Assembly (NCBI RefSeq): GCF_000702905.1
Contig: NZ_JNKR01000003.1
Span: 1-64,000, forward strand
Source: Mitsuokella jalaludinii DSM 13811
GTDB lineage: Bacteria > Bacillota > Negativicutes > Selenomonadales > Selenomonadaceae
DNA length: 64,000 nucleotides
Direction of reading: 5' to 3'
Shown here: positions 45,437 through 53,696 of the stretch, in pieces
Position numbering within the stretch: the stretch's first letter is position 1
How the letters are laid out: the number at the start of each line of letters is the position of its first letter
The notes under the pieces: model-generated
What the model was told of the DNA's origin: nothing
What the model saw: only the letters and a program-made list of their open reading frames with translations
Databases searched by the model: none
Translations under genes and position numbers: made by a program

Positions 45437-47278
45437 TTGGCCATTCGCATTCGCAGTTTGGACATCATCAAAGATATCATTCAGGCCTGGTGCCAGAGCA
45501 GGCTCTGGCAGCTCTGGACCATCGTGTCGGTCGCGCTCGTCACTATCGTTGCCTATGCGGCTAACGAGAATCAGGAAATCCCCTATGTGCAGTACGTCCT
45601 ACTCGTCGTGTTCTGGGCGTACCCTGTCGGGATGTTCCGGAGCATCCGCCGGCTGAGCTTTTCGGTGAAGATGACGGCGTTCCTGCTCGCTTTCCTACTC
45701 GCAGGGGCGACCTGGTACTTCTTCAGTTTCACGACGTTCTACAACGGCGCGAAGTTCTCGAAAGCAGAGGAGGGGCTCGTCCTCTACAACAGCGTACAGA
45801 GCATCCTCTCGATGGATGCGCCGCAGGCTGAGAAAGACAAGTGCATCGACGACCTGCTGCGCCATCAGATCTGGCAGCTCGGGGACGGCAAGATTGCGAG
45901 CCGCGTGGGCATCACCATCCTGAAGAACGGCAAGGCCTACAAGAGCTGCCCCATCACGGAGGACTACACGCGCTATTATCACGTCGAGCGCATCCCGTAC
46001 CTTGTGCGCTTCCGCGAGAAGTACCCGGGTGGCTACCCCGACGACGATGACAGCAAGTTTGTGCCGTTTGATGATTTCACAATCGGTTCCAACACATATT
46101 CCTTCTCGTACTCGTATGCGAACCGCCCGTATTGGAGCGATGGCTTCAGCCGGGCCATCCTCTTCTCCATCAACGACTGGAAGTCAGATACGAGCTTCAT
46201 CCGCAAGAAGAACTACCAGCGCTCGTACGACTTTGCCATCTACTTCTACTGCTTCTTCACCGCGCTGATCTTTCTGTTCTACTACGGCGAGAAGCAGAAT
46301 AAAGATAAGGCGGAGCTTGAACGACGGAGAAAGGAACTTGAACACAAAAATCAGGAGCTTAAGGAATCCAATAATAAATTGGAACGTTATAAGCTCGTCC
46401 ACAACCAACTGGAGAAGGGCATCATCAAGACGACGCGGTACGACCCGGCGCAGACACTCCAGAACATGGAATTCTCCTGGCGTGATTTTGTGGAGCAGGA
46501 GCTCCACAGCGGCGGCCACAGTCTGCGCAATGAAGTGACGGGCCGCAAGGCATCGCAGGAGGAGACGGTGGCTTTCGAGAACCACCTCTACGAGGCCTTC
46601 ATCCATCCGGCTGTCGAGCGCATCATCAAGCAGCTCTACGCGACGTCCGACATCATCACGACAGAGCCAGCGGTCTACGATACGGCAGAGCTGACGGAAT
46701 TGCTCATTGCGCACTTCCAGAAGGACTGCCTGTCCGATGACCTCTCGCGCGAGCGCCTGACGATCACCTATGCGCGCGAGAACCTCGCTGGCCATCATGT
46801 CAACCTCAATGCGTGCCGCATCGAGAGCATCCTCGACAACCTCTCGTACAACACGGGGCAGGAGCTCGACCGTGTTCTCGAAGCGCTCGATGACTGCGAT
46901 GACTTCGAGGGATATGATGCCTTCCACGCCGATGTGCAGCTGCAGTTCGCCGTGGTGTCGAAGGATGGGGCGGACTGGTACCGCATCCGCTATCGTGACA
47001 ATGTCGCGGGCTTCCCCGCCACCATCGTCAACAAGATCTACCATGAACCGGTGCCGAGCTCGAAGGAAGAGGGACGCAAGGGCGAGGGAACGATGTACAT
47101 CTCGCTGTTCGTCGACCTTCTCAATGGTCAGATAGAGGCCTACAACAGGGAATGGCCCGAGCGCCCGAGCGGCTCGGACCGCAAATATGCCGTGACCGAT
47201 ATCTACATCCCGCTCTGCCAGGCAGATGAAGCAGGACATGCAAGTCGTAAATCGTCTAAGACTTCTGCAGCAGTGTGA
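45437..47278 (+). CDS. Membrane sensor histidine kinase (divergent)
   Basis: The 613-residue protein has three N-terminal hydrophobic helices (about 26-42, 50-66, 78-98), an extracytoplasmic region of about 160 residues with no recognised family, a further helix (264-284), a charged coiled coil (286-330), and a cytoplasmic kinase region. H-box candidate His361 (GGHSLRNEV), N-box ILDNLSYNT (Asn468, Asn472), G1-like DNVAGFP (521-527) and G2-like GEGTMYISL (550-558) are all present but divergent. It should autophosphorylate and pass phosphate to the receiver protein encoded 14 nt downstream. The start is a TTG 10 nt after GAAGGG. Confidence 0.75.
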   Translation: MAIRIRSLDIIKDIIQAWCQSRLWQLWTIVSVALVTIVAYAANENQEIPYVQYVLLVVFWAYPVGMFRSIRRLSFSVKMTAFLLAFLLAGATWYFFSFTTFYNGAKFSKAEEGLVLYNSVQSILSMDAPQAEKDKCIDDLLRHQIWQLGDGKIASRVGITILKNGKAYKSCPITEDYTRYYHVERIPYLVRFREKYPGGYPDDDDSKFVPFDDFTIGSNTYSFSYSYANRPYWSDGFSRAILFSINDWKSDTSFIRKKNYQRSYDFAIYFYCFFTALIFLFYYGEKQNKDKAELERRRKELEHKNQELKESNNKLERYKLVHNQLEKGIIKTTRYDPAQTLQNMEFSWRDFVEQELHSGGHSLRNEVTGRKASQEETVAFENHLYEAFIHPAVERIIKQLYATSDIITTEPAVYDTAELTELLIAHFQKDCLSDDLSRERLTITYARENLAGHHVNLNACRIESILDNLSYNTGQELDRVLEALDDCDDFEGYDAFHADVQLQFAVVSKDGADWYRIRYRDNVAGFPATIVNKIYHEPVPSSKEEGRKGEGTMYISLFVDLLNGQIEAYNREWPERPSGSDRKYAVTDIYIPLCQADEAGHASRKSSKTSAAV

Positions 47279-47292
47279 TAAGGAGGAATTTT

Positions 47293-48282
47293 ATGCTGAT
47301 CATCATCGTAGACGATGAAAAGGAGCTCCACGAGAGCATGAAGCACATCATCGTAAAGAGATACCCCGAGGTGACCTTTGAGGATTACTACAGCCCGCGT
47401 GTCTTTTTAGACCGCCTGCGCAAGCGGCGCATCGCGCACACGGTTGGCGAGATTGCGCTGATCATCCTCGACAACCTATTCCAAGCAGGGCCGGGCGGCG
47501 AGACAGGCATCCAAGCACTGCCACGGATCCGCAAGCAGGCACCACAGACGCCCATCCTCTTCCTGACGGCGAATGACAATGCGGAGGAACTCGAGTCCAT
47601 CACGCAGTATGACATGGTCCATTACCAGCACAAGCCGATGGAAGAGACGCAGTTCTACTTCAAGCTCAAGGAAATCCTGCGGGAGCGGTCGAAGACGCAG
47701 CTACTCGGTGTCAAGGAAGAGGAGATTCGCAACCTGCGCCATTCGCTGCAGAGCGAGAAGGACGACGATGTCAAGGCGCAGAAACTCTACGAAGCCTATG
47801 CGCCGGCAACGGAGCAAGCTGTTGCTTCGGCCGATGTCCACGAAGATTTAACGACGCTGGAGCGCACGCTCAAGGCGGACTATGAGAATCTCGACGCCAA
47901 GGCTATCAAGTTTCTGGCATCGGCAGATGTCCTTTTTCGCCACATCACGGACAAGGAGATGGACTATTCGCCCGTGGCCATCGGCTACGCGAAGGGCGTG
48001 GAGTACATCATGCTGAAGCTCTTCCGTCACAAGGGCCTTGTCGACAAGCAGACGAAAGTTATGATGGGCGAGATGGTCACACATGTTTACCGCGACAAGA
48101 ACAGCTGGCCGCAGGGGTTCGTCAGGCTGATCTCTTCGGTCAAGGAAAAGCGCAACAGTGTGGCGCATACGAACGGCATCAGCCGCCAGGAGGTGGAATT
48201 CCTTCGCAAGCTGCTGTTTGAGACGCCATTAGGGGAGTATCGCAATCTGCTCGCCTACTTCTCGGAGGCGATGATCGCTTGA
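47293..48282 (+). CDS. Response regulator: receiver domain fused to a HEPN-like domain
   Basis: The 329-residue protein starts with a complete receiver domain: acidic pair Asp7-Asp8, phospho-acceptor Asp60 (LIILDN), Thr92 (LTAND) and Lys114 (HKP). After a charged helical linker (120-200) there is no helix-turn-helix. Instead a helical domain (about 200-329) contains DYSPVAIGYAKGVEYIMLKLF and then KRNSVAHT, i.e. R287-N288-x3-H292. RNxxxH in this helical setting is the hallmark of HEPN domains, many of which are ribonucleases of defence and stress systems. AAGGAGG lies 6-7 nt before ATG 47293. It is cotranscribed with the kinase. The HEPN call is motif-based, and a non-catalytic HEPN is possible. 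Confidence 0.7.
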   Translation: MLIIIVDDEKELHESMKHIIVKRYPEVTFEDYYSPRVFLDRLRKRRIAHTVGEIALIILDNLFQAGPGGETGIQALPRIRKQAPQTPILFLTANDNAEELESITQYDMVHYQHKPMEETQFYFKLKEILRERSKTQLLGVKEEEIRNLRHSLQSEKDDDVKAQKLYEAYAPATEQAVASADVHEDLTTLERTLKADYENLDAKAIKFLASADVLFRHITDKEMDYSPVAIGYAKGVEYIMLKLFRHKGLVDKQTKVMMGEMVTHVYRDKNSWPQGFVRLISSVKEKRNSVAHTNGISRQEVEFLRKLLFETPLGEYRNLLAYFSEAMIA

Positions 48283-48304
48283 GAGACTTGTCAAGCAAAA
48301 GTAC

Positions 48305-48333
48305 TTGCAGGGGTCCGTCATTTGTGGTAGAAT
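48305..48333 (+). promoter_or_regulatory. rpmB promoter
   Basis: TTGCAG (48305-48310), 17-nt spacer, TAGAAT (48328-48333), with TGG before the -10. Confidence 0.75.
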
Positions 48334-48388
48334 ACTTATATTGTGTTTGGGGGTCATCATGCCCCTGAGTATGAAGGAGGTGTAACAC

Positions 48389-48580
48389 ATGGCAAATGTT
48401 TGCGAGTTTTGTGCAAAAGGCGAGCTGTCCGGCAACAACGTCAGCCACTCCCACCTGAAGACGAAACGTTCCTGGAAGCCGAACATCCAGCGTGTCCGCG
48501 CTGTTGTTGACGGTGAGGTCAAACGTGTCAACGTCTGCACGCGCTGCCTGCGTTCTGGCAAGGTCCAGCGTGCCCTTTGA
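48389..48580 (+). CDS. rpmB: 50S ribosomal protein L28
   Basis: The 63-residue protein is complete and matches bacterial L28: VSHSHLKTKRSWKPNIQ is the rRNA-binding core. It is the zinc-binding C+ form, with CEFC at the N-terminus and CTRC near the C-terminus. AAGGAGGTG lies just upstream. It has its own promoter and a 16-bp terminator, so it is a single-gene unit. Confidence 0.97.
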   Translation: MANVCEFCAKGELSGNNVSHSHLKTKRSWKPNIQRVRAVVDGEVKRVNVCTRCLRSGKVQRAL

Positions 48581-48610
48581 TTTGCGCATAATATCAAAGC
48601 TGATATATCA

Positions 48611-48653
48611 TAAATAGAGCAGATAAGAGAGAATCTTATCTGCTCTATTTATT
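48611..48653 (+). terminator. rpmB terminator
   Basis: AAATAGAGCAGATAAG and CTTATCTGCTCTATTT form a 16-bp perfect stem with a 7-nt loop and a T-rich tail. Confidence 0.9.
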
Positions 48654-48659
48654 TGCGTT

Positions 48660-48945
48660 CGAGAAGGCAAGGCGTCAAAAAGAGGGTATCTAACGCTTCA
48701 CACAGCAGGCTGAAGTTGCGCTTATAGATACCCTCTTTTTGACTTACGTTAGTGAGAGGCAAGGCAAGGCGAGGCGTCAAAAAACAGGTGTCCAACGCTC
48801 CGCGCGGCAGGCCGAAGCTTCGCTTATGGACACCTGTTTTTTGACTTATGTGAGTGCAAGGTGAGGCGCCGAAAGCCATTATCCAACGCTCCGCGCAGCA
48901 GGCTGAAGCTTCGCTTATGGATAATGGCTTTTGGCTTAGGGAATC
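48660..48945. repeat. Array of three long hairpins with a conserved loop and variable stems
   Basis: The 380-nt gap between the convergent genes rpmB and pepF holds three tandem hairpins. Arms: 48674-48692 with 48725-48743 (19 bp, perfect); 48776-48794 with 48827-48845 (19 bp, perfect); 48868-48885 with 48918-48935 (18 bp, one G-U). Each encloses a loop of exactly 32 nt that begins ACGCT and ends GCTTA and is nearly identical between copies 2 and 3. The inner parts of the stems differ completely between copies (GAGGGTATCTA, ACAGGTGTCCA, GCCATTATCCA) yet each pairs with its own second arm. Links of 32 and 22 nt share AGTG and AAGGC/GAGGC motifs. No gene is seen. Confidence 0.9.
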
Positions 48946-48960
48946 GCAGATGAGATGAGG

Positions 48961-50757
48961 TTATTCGGTCAGCGTTTCGAGTTCGTTGAGGCAGTCGGTG
49001 AATTTCTGGAAGGTGATCTGGAAGGGCTCGGGGGTGGTCATGTCGACGCCCGCACGCTGGAGAAGGGTGATGGAATAGTTGCTGCCGCCGCTGGCGAGGT
49101 AGTGGAGATAGGCTTTCTGGGCGGGCTCGCCTTTTGTGCGCAGGTTGTGGGAGAGGGTCATGGCGGCAGCGTAGCCTGTTGCGTACTGGTAGACGTAGAA
49201 GGGGCGGTAGAAGTGGGGGATGCGGCTCCATTCGGCGGCGAGCTCGGTATCGAGGACGACGTCTTCGCCGTAGTAGGTGCGGTTGAGCTTCATCCAGATG
49301 GATTCGAGTTTGTCGGCGGTCAGGGCCTCGCCTTTCTCGACGGCGGCGTGTGTCAGGAGTTCGAACTCAGCGAAGAGCATCTGGCGGAAGACTGTCGTGC
49401 GGATCTGCTCGAGGTAGAGGTTGAGATAGTAGAGGCGCTCGCGCCCTTTTGCATGCTGGAGCATGTACTCGAGCAGCAGGTTCTCGTTCGTCGTGGAGGC
49501 GACTTCGGCGCAGAAGATGGTGTATTCGGAGTTGACGAAGTCCTGCTCCTGGCTGCTGTACCAGCTGTGCATGGAGTGGCCCATCTCGTGGGCGAGGGTG
49601 CTCATGGATTCGTAGGTGTCGTTCCAGCTCATGAGCACGAAGGGATGGACGCCGTAGACGCCCCAGGAGTAGGCGCCGCTGCGCTTGCCCTGGTTCTCGC
49701 AGCGGTCGACCCAGCCTGACTCGAGGCCCTGGAAGAGGTCATGCTCATAGGTGCTGCCGAGCGGCGCGAGGGCTTCTTTGAGGATGGCTGTGGCTTGCTC
49801 GTAAGTGTAGGCGGCAGCTGGCTTTTCAATGACGGGCACGTAGAGGTCGTACATGTGGACCTTATCGAGCTTGAGCAGGCGCTTCTTGACCGCCATGTAG
49901 CGGTGGAGCGCGGGAAGGGCGGCGTGTGTCGCTTCGATGGCGCTGTCGTAGACGGAGAGCGGGATGTTGCTGACATCGAGCGCCGCTGCGCGCATCGTCT
50001 CGTAGTGGCGCATGGAGGCCGTGAACTGGCTGCTCTTGACGGAGGCGCTGTAGAGCGAGGCGAAGGTGTTGCGGAAGGCGTGGTACGTCTGGAAAAGCTT
50101 CGTGAACGCATCCTGGCGGACTTCTCGCTTCTCGCTGCGCAGGAAGTTCATATAGCGGCTCTCGGAGAGCGGCGTGAGCCTGCCGTCCTCTGAGAGTGTG
50201 TCAGGGAATTTGAGGTCGGCATTGGCCATGACGGTGTAGGTGTTGCGCGGAGCGCTGCGGAGCTCACCCGTGCGCGCGAGGAAGGCTTCCTGCTCCGGCG
50301 TCAGGATGTGCGCTTTCATGCGCAGCAGCTCCTGCAGGCGGAAACGGTATTTCGCAAGGCCGGGCAGGGCATCGGGCAGGCTCTTGAGCGTTTCCTCTGG
50401 CAGGGCCAGCAGCTCCGGTTCGATGAAGGCCGTCGCGGCGCCGGTCTGGTCGAGCAGCGGCATGACGCTTGCGGCATCGGCCTGATACTGTTGGTTGCCC
50501 GTGTCGGTGTCAGCCATCATGCGCGCCCAGGCAAAGACGGAAGAGAGCGTGATCTCCATCTCGTCCTGCTTCGTCAGGCAGTTGAGCAGCTGCTGCGGGT
50601 CCTTCAGCCTTCCGCGGAACGACTGGATATCATCGAGTTGTCCCGGTATGCTGTCGCGTGCGTCCTGCCAGTCTTCTCGTGTCGCATAGATGTCGGACAG
50701 ATGCCATTTCTCTGTGGCAGGGCAGTCTTTTCGTGCGGGAATCGTCTTATTTGTCAT
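48961..50757 (-). CDS. pepF: Oligoendopeptidase F (M3B metallopeptidase)
   Basis: The 598-residue product is a full-length zinc oligopeptidase of the M3 family, with the HExxH motif in TLAHEMGHSMHSW (about residue 384) and the downstream Glu in STTNENLLLEYML. It degrades short peptides in the cytosol. An in-frame ATG at 50766 touches the AGGAAAGG ribosome binding site, so ATG 50757 with a 9-nt spacer is preferred. It is transcribed divergently from the DUF4080 gene and converges on rpmB. Confidence 0.95.
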   Translation of the reverse strand: MTNKTIPARKDCPATEKWHLSDIYATREDWQDARDSIPGQLDDIQSFRGRLKDPQQLLNCLTKQDEMEITLSSVFAWARMMADTDTGNQQYQADAASVMPLLDQTGAATAFIEPELLALPEETLKSLPDALPGLAKYRFRLQELLRMKAHILTPEQEAFLARTGELRSAPRNTYTVMANADLKFPDTLSEDGRLTPLSESRYMNFLRSEKREVRQDAFTKLFQTYHAFRNTFASLYSASVKSSQFTASMRHYETMRAAALDVSNIPLSVYDSAIEATHAALPALHRYMAVKKRLLKLDKVHMYDLYVPVIEKPAAAYTYEQATAILKEALAPLGSTYEHDLFQGLESGWVDRCENQGKRSGAYSWGVYGVHPFVLMSWNDTYESMSTLAHEMGHSMHSWYSSQEQDFVNSEYTIFCAEVASTTNENLLLEYMLQHAKGRERLYYLNLYLEQIRTTVFRQMLFAEFELLTHAAVEKGEALTADKLESIWMKLNRTYYGEDVVLDTELAAEWSRIPHFYRPFYVYQYATGYAAAMTLSHNLRTKGEPAQKAYLHYLASGGSNYSITLLQRAGVDMTTPEPFQITFQKFTDCLNELETLTE

Positions 50758-50815
50758 ATCGGTCATCCTTTCCTGGTTTGTTCATGTTTTCCTTGCGGGT
50801 GATGCTGCTGTCCCT

Positions 50816-50821
50816 ATTATA
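50816..50821 (-). promoter_or_regulatory. pepF promoter (-10)
   Basis: Minus strand TGC-TATAAT, a perfect extended -10. A possible -35 (ATGACA) lies 19 nt upstream. Confidence 0.6.
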
Positions 50822-50847
50822 GCATAGCCGGGCATGATTCTGTCATT

Positions 50848-50876
50848 TTGCGGATTTTTGGGGCGCATGCTACAAT
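50848..50876 (+). promoter_or_regulatory. Promoter of the DUF4080 radical SAM gene
   Basis: TTGCGG (50848-50853), 17-nt spacer, TACAAT (50871-50876). Confidence 0.65.
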
Positions 50877-50888
50877 AGGGGACATAGA

Positions 50889-52700
50889 ATGAGAAGAAGG
50901 GGAGCGTTGGATATCGTGAAAAACGGAGAGTGGAAAGAACGGGGACAGGAGGGCATCCTTTGGCTGGCAATCAACGCGAAGTACTCGCATACATCGCTGG
51001 CCGTGCGCTACCTGCGCGAATGCGTGCCAGGCTCGGAGATCTTGGAGCTCACGATCAACCATCAGCTGCTCGCGGCGCTCGGGGAGATCTATGAGCGGCG
51101 GCCGCGTGTCTTGGGCATTGCCTGCTACATCTGGAATATCGAGATGGTCAAGGACTTGCTGCGGCTCCTGCCGGCGGCGCTGCCCGATACCATCATCGTC
51201 TGCGGCGGCCCGGAGGTCTCATACGATACGGCAGCGTTTTTCAGGGAGTTCCCGATGGTCGACTTTGTCGTGCGCGGCGAGGGGGAGGAAGCTGTCGTGC
51301 AGCTCATTGAGCGGCTGCGCGCGGTGAAGCTCGATAAGGCGCGGGCTGCTGAGGTCAGCCGTCTGGTGAGTCTGCCGGGCGTCGCCATGCGTCGGGAGGA
51401 CGGCAGCATCGACGAGAGCACGGCTGTGACCGTAGCGGATTTCTCACAGGTGCCCTTTGCTTACCGCGAGGCGGAGATGGAGCCCATCAAGGAACGCATT
51501 CTCTATTATGAGACATCGCGTGGCTGTCCGTTCTCCTGTGCTTACTGCCTGTCGTGTGCGACGGCCGGAGTGCGCTTTTTGCCGCTCGCGCGCGTCTTTG
51601 GCGAGCTCGATTTCTTCGTGCGCCACGACGTGCGTCAGGTCAAGTTTGTCGACCGGACGTTCAATGCCAAGAAGTCGCATTTCCTGCCCATCCTGCAGTA
51701 CATCCTGGCCCTTCCTCAGACGGTGCGCACGAACTTTCACTTCGAGGTGGCCATCGATTACCTCGATGAAGACGTCCTAGAGACGCTGGCGCAGATGCCG
51801 CGCGGCCGCGTCCAGCTCGAGATCGGCATCCAGTCGACGAATGAGAAGACATTGCAGGCTGTCTCGCGCTGCAATCACTGGGAACAGATTGCCGCGCACA
51901 TCCGGCGCATCCTCTCGTTCCACAACATGCACCTGCATGTCGACCTCATCATCGGCCTGCCGGGCGAGGGCATGGATTCGTTCGCGCGGTCGTTCAACGA
52001 TGTCTACGAGCTGCACGCCGACATGCTGCAGCTCGGCTTCCTGAAGTTCCTCAAGGGCGCTTCGATGATGCAGCTCGTCGAGCCATACCGCTATGCGTAC
52101 ATGGCCATGGCACCGTACGAAGTGCTTCGGTCCGACGCCCTGACGTACGGAGAGATCCGCTGGTTCCACAGCTTCGAGGACGTCTTTGAGACGTACTACA
52201 ATGCGGGCCGCTGCCGCCATACGGCCGACTTCTTGATAAAGGCGCAGGAGCACGGTGATGCCTTTGCGTTCTGGAAGCGCTTTACCGACTGGTGGGAGAA
52301 TCATGGCTATCATAAGGTTGGCCATGCGACAAAAGACCTCTACGGCTTATTGCGCGATTTTGCAGGGGATGCGTATGGCACGGCGGCAGTTCTTCTCGAC
52401 AACCTGCTGCGCTTTGATGCCCTGATGGCCGACGGCGGCCGCATCCGTCCCGTTTATCTCGACTGGGATATGGAAAAGCATCAAGATAAGACGGCACCCT
52501 TCTGGCGCAGCGAGAGGCCGCGCGCCTATCTGCCCGGCTTCGTCTTCGAGAACTGGCGTGCCGTGCGCGGCCGCTACCATATCGAGTTCTTTGCCTGCGA
52601 TGTGCGAAAGGCTGCCGAAGGCATTGCCGAGCCGCGCGAGACGGTGTTGCTCTTCGACTTCACAGGCCCTGATGTGACATGCCAGGAAATCGTGCTATAA
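50889..52700 (+). CDS. B12-binding-domain radical SAM protein (DUF4080)
   Basis: The 603-residue protein has an N-terminal B12-binding-like Rossmann domain (about 20-150; GIACYIWNIE, IIVCGGPEVSYD, VVRGEGEEAVVQL), a radical SAM barrel with CPFSCAYC (Cys213, 217, 220) and the downstream DLIIGLPGEG strand, and a C-terminal DUF4080 region (from about 400). The classical cobalamin-binding DxHxxG is not visible. The family's reaction is unknown; methylation or fused-ring chemistry is typical of B12-radical SAM proteins. The start is uncertain: ATG 50889 lacks a clear ribosome binding site, and in-frame TTG/GTG codons follow GGGGAG. Confidence 0.87.
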   Translation: MRRRGALDIVKNGEWKERGQEGILWLAINAKYSHTSLAVRYLRECVPGSEILELTINHQLLAALGEIYERRPRVLGIACYIWNIEMVKDLLRLLPAALPDTIIVCGGPEVSYDTAAFFREFPMVDFVVRGEGEEAVVQLIERLRAVKLDKARAAEVSRLVSLPGVAMRREDGSIDESTAVTVADFSQVPFAYREAEMEPIKERILYYETSRGCPFSCAYCLSCATAGVRFLPLARVFGELDFFVRHDVRQVKFVDRTFNAKKSHFLPILQYILALPQTVRTNFHFEVAIDYLDEDVLETLAQMPRGRVQLEIGIQSTNEKTLQAVSRCNHWEQIAAHIRRILSFHNMHLHVDLIIGLPGEGMDSFARSFNDVYELHADMLQLGFLKFLKGASMMQLVEPYRYAYMAMAPYEVLRSDALTYGEIRWFHSFEDVFETYYNAGRCRHTADFLIKAQEHGDAFAFWKRFTDWWENHGYHKVGHATKDLYGLLRDFAGDAYGTAAVLLDNLLRFDALMADGGRIRPVYLDWDMEKHQDKTAPFWRSERPRAYLPGFVFENWRAVRGRYHIEFFACDVRKAAEGIAEPRETVLLFDFTGPDVTCQEIVL

Positions 52701-52728
52701 TAGCTTTATCGTGCTATAATAGCTTTAT
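52674..52728 (+). promoter_or_regulatory. Tandemly duplicated -10 region before the HAD gene
   Basis: CGTGCTATAATAGCTTTAT occurs twice back to back (52691-52709 and 52710-52728). Each copy holds an extended -10 TGC-TATAAT; the first also contains the TAA stop of the DUF4080 gene. GTGACA at 52674-52679 is a fair -35 for the first copy (16-nt spacer). Confidence 0.6.
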
Positions 52729-52787
52729 TGATGAAAATAAGAGCGCAGCTGCAAGTGCCGCGCTGTAGAAATGAGGATGTGTGAACA

Positions 52788-53552
52788 ATGAAATTAGCTG
52801 CAACTGATTTTGACGGGACGTTCGCGCCACACCGCCAGCCCGTCCCCGCGTCAAATATCGAAGCCGTCGCCAAGTGGCAGGCTGCTGGCAATAAATTCGG
52901 CATCTGCACGGGCAGGGGGCTGAGTCTCATCGAGTTCGAGCTGCGCAAGTACCCGGCGCTCCATCCCGACTACCTCGTCTGCAACAACGGTGCCGTCATC
53001 GTCAACGACAAGAGGGAGTTCCTGTCCAGCCTGTGTTTCGCGGAGACGCTCGTCAAGGGCATGCTCCGTCTGCCACTCATCCGCCAGACCAAGAACCCGA
53101 TGCGATTGCTGACCGAGACGGATATGTATCTGCTCGATACCGGCTCGTCCATCGAGTTCGGCCTGGTCATCCCGATGGAGACGCTGACGTTTGAGCGCGC
53201 AGCGTCGATGGAGAAGGTCGTCCAGCTCAGCATGCGCTGCGGATCGGTGGAGGAGGCGGAAGCCGTGACGGCAGAAGTCGCGAAAGCCTTCCCAGAGGTC
53301 ATCGGCAACATCAACCGCAACTACATTGACTTCAATCTCAAGGACGCCAACAAGCGCGACGGCCTGCGCCGCTTGCTGAAAGTGAGCGGCTGGCAGCCAG
53401 AAGAGACGCTCTTCATCGGCGACGACCAGAACGATCTGCCGGCGGTCAAATACTTTCACGGCTGCACCGTTGAAACGGCAGAGCCTTTCATGAAAGAAGC
53501 CGCTGTAGCTGTCTATCCTAGTGTAGGAGATATGCTGCTGGCCCATCTTTGA
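52788..53552 (+). CDS. HAD-superfamily hydrolase, Cof type (IIB)
   Basis: The 254-residue product has the HAD motif I TDFDGTFAP (Asp7, Asp9), a type IIB cap in the middle, motif III Lys in KDANKRDGL and motif IV FIGDDQNDLPAV. Cof-type phosphatases act on sugar phosphates, nucleotides or PLP; the substrate here is unknown. It has its own duplicated -10 promoter and converges on the aldolase gene with a shared terminator. Confidence 0.9.
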   Translation: MKLAATDFDGTFAPHRQPVPASNIEAVAKWQAAGNKFGICTGRGLSLIEFELRKYPALHPDYLVCNNGAVIVNDKREFLSSLCFAETLVKGMLRLPLIRQTKNPMRLLTETDMYLLDTGSSIEFGLVIPMETLTFERAASMEKVVQLSMRCGSVEEAEAVTAEVAKAFPEVIGNINRNYIDFNLKDANKRDGLRRLLKVSGWQPEETLFIGDDQNDLPAVKYFHGCTVETAEPFMKEAAVAVYPSVGDMLLAHL

Positions 53553-53584
53553 TAACGGAGGGGCAGAAGTTGAACACCCGTCAA

Positions 53585-53609
53585 GCTCAGGCGGGAGGGA
53601 TGCCTGAGC
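53585..53609 (+). other. Hairpin without T-run downstream of the HAD gene
   Basis: GCTCAGGC and GCCTGAGC form an 8-bp stem. No T-run follows, so it is probably an mRNA 3'-end stabiliser or part of the terminator region. Confidence 0.4.
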
Positions 53610-53640
53610 GCCTCTTACGCCAAGATGTCTGCAATAAAAT

Positions 53641-53672
53641 AAAAAAGACTGTGCTGAAACACAGTCTTTTTT
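53641..53672. terminator. Bidirectional terminator between the HAD and aldolase genes
   Basis: AAAAAAGACTGTG and CACAGTCTTTTTT form a 13-bp perfect stem with a 6-nt loop. Confidence 0.93.
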
Positions 53673-53696
53673 GTTGCCATTTGGTGAATCCTAGGA

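Noticed and set aside
48660-48945. CRISPR-like array
   Set aside because: The conserved 32-nt unit recurs only three times, the flanking sequences are paired inverted copies rather than unique spacers, and no cas gene is nearby.
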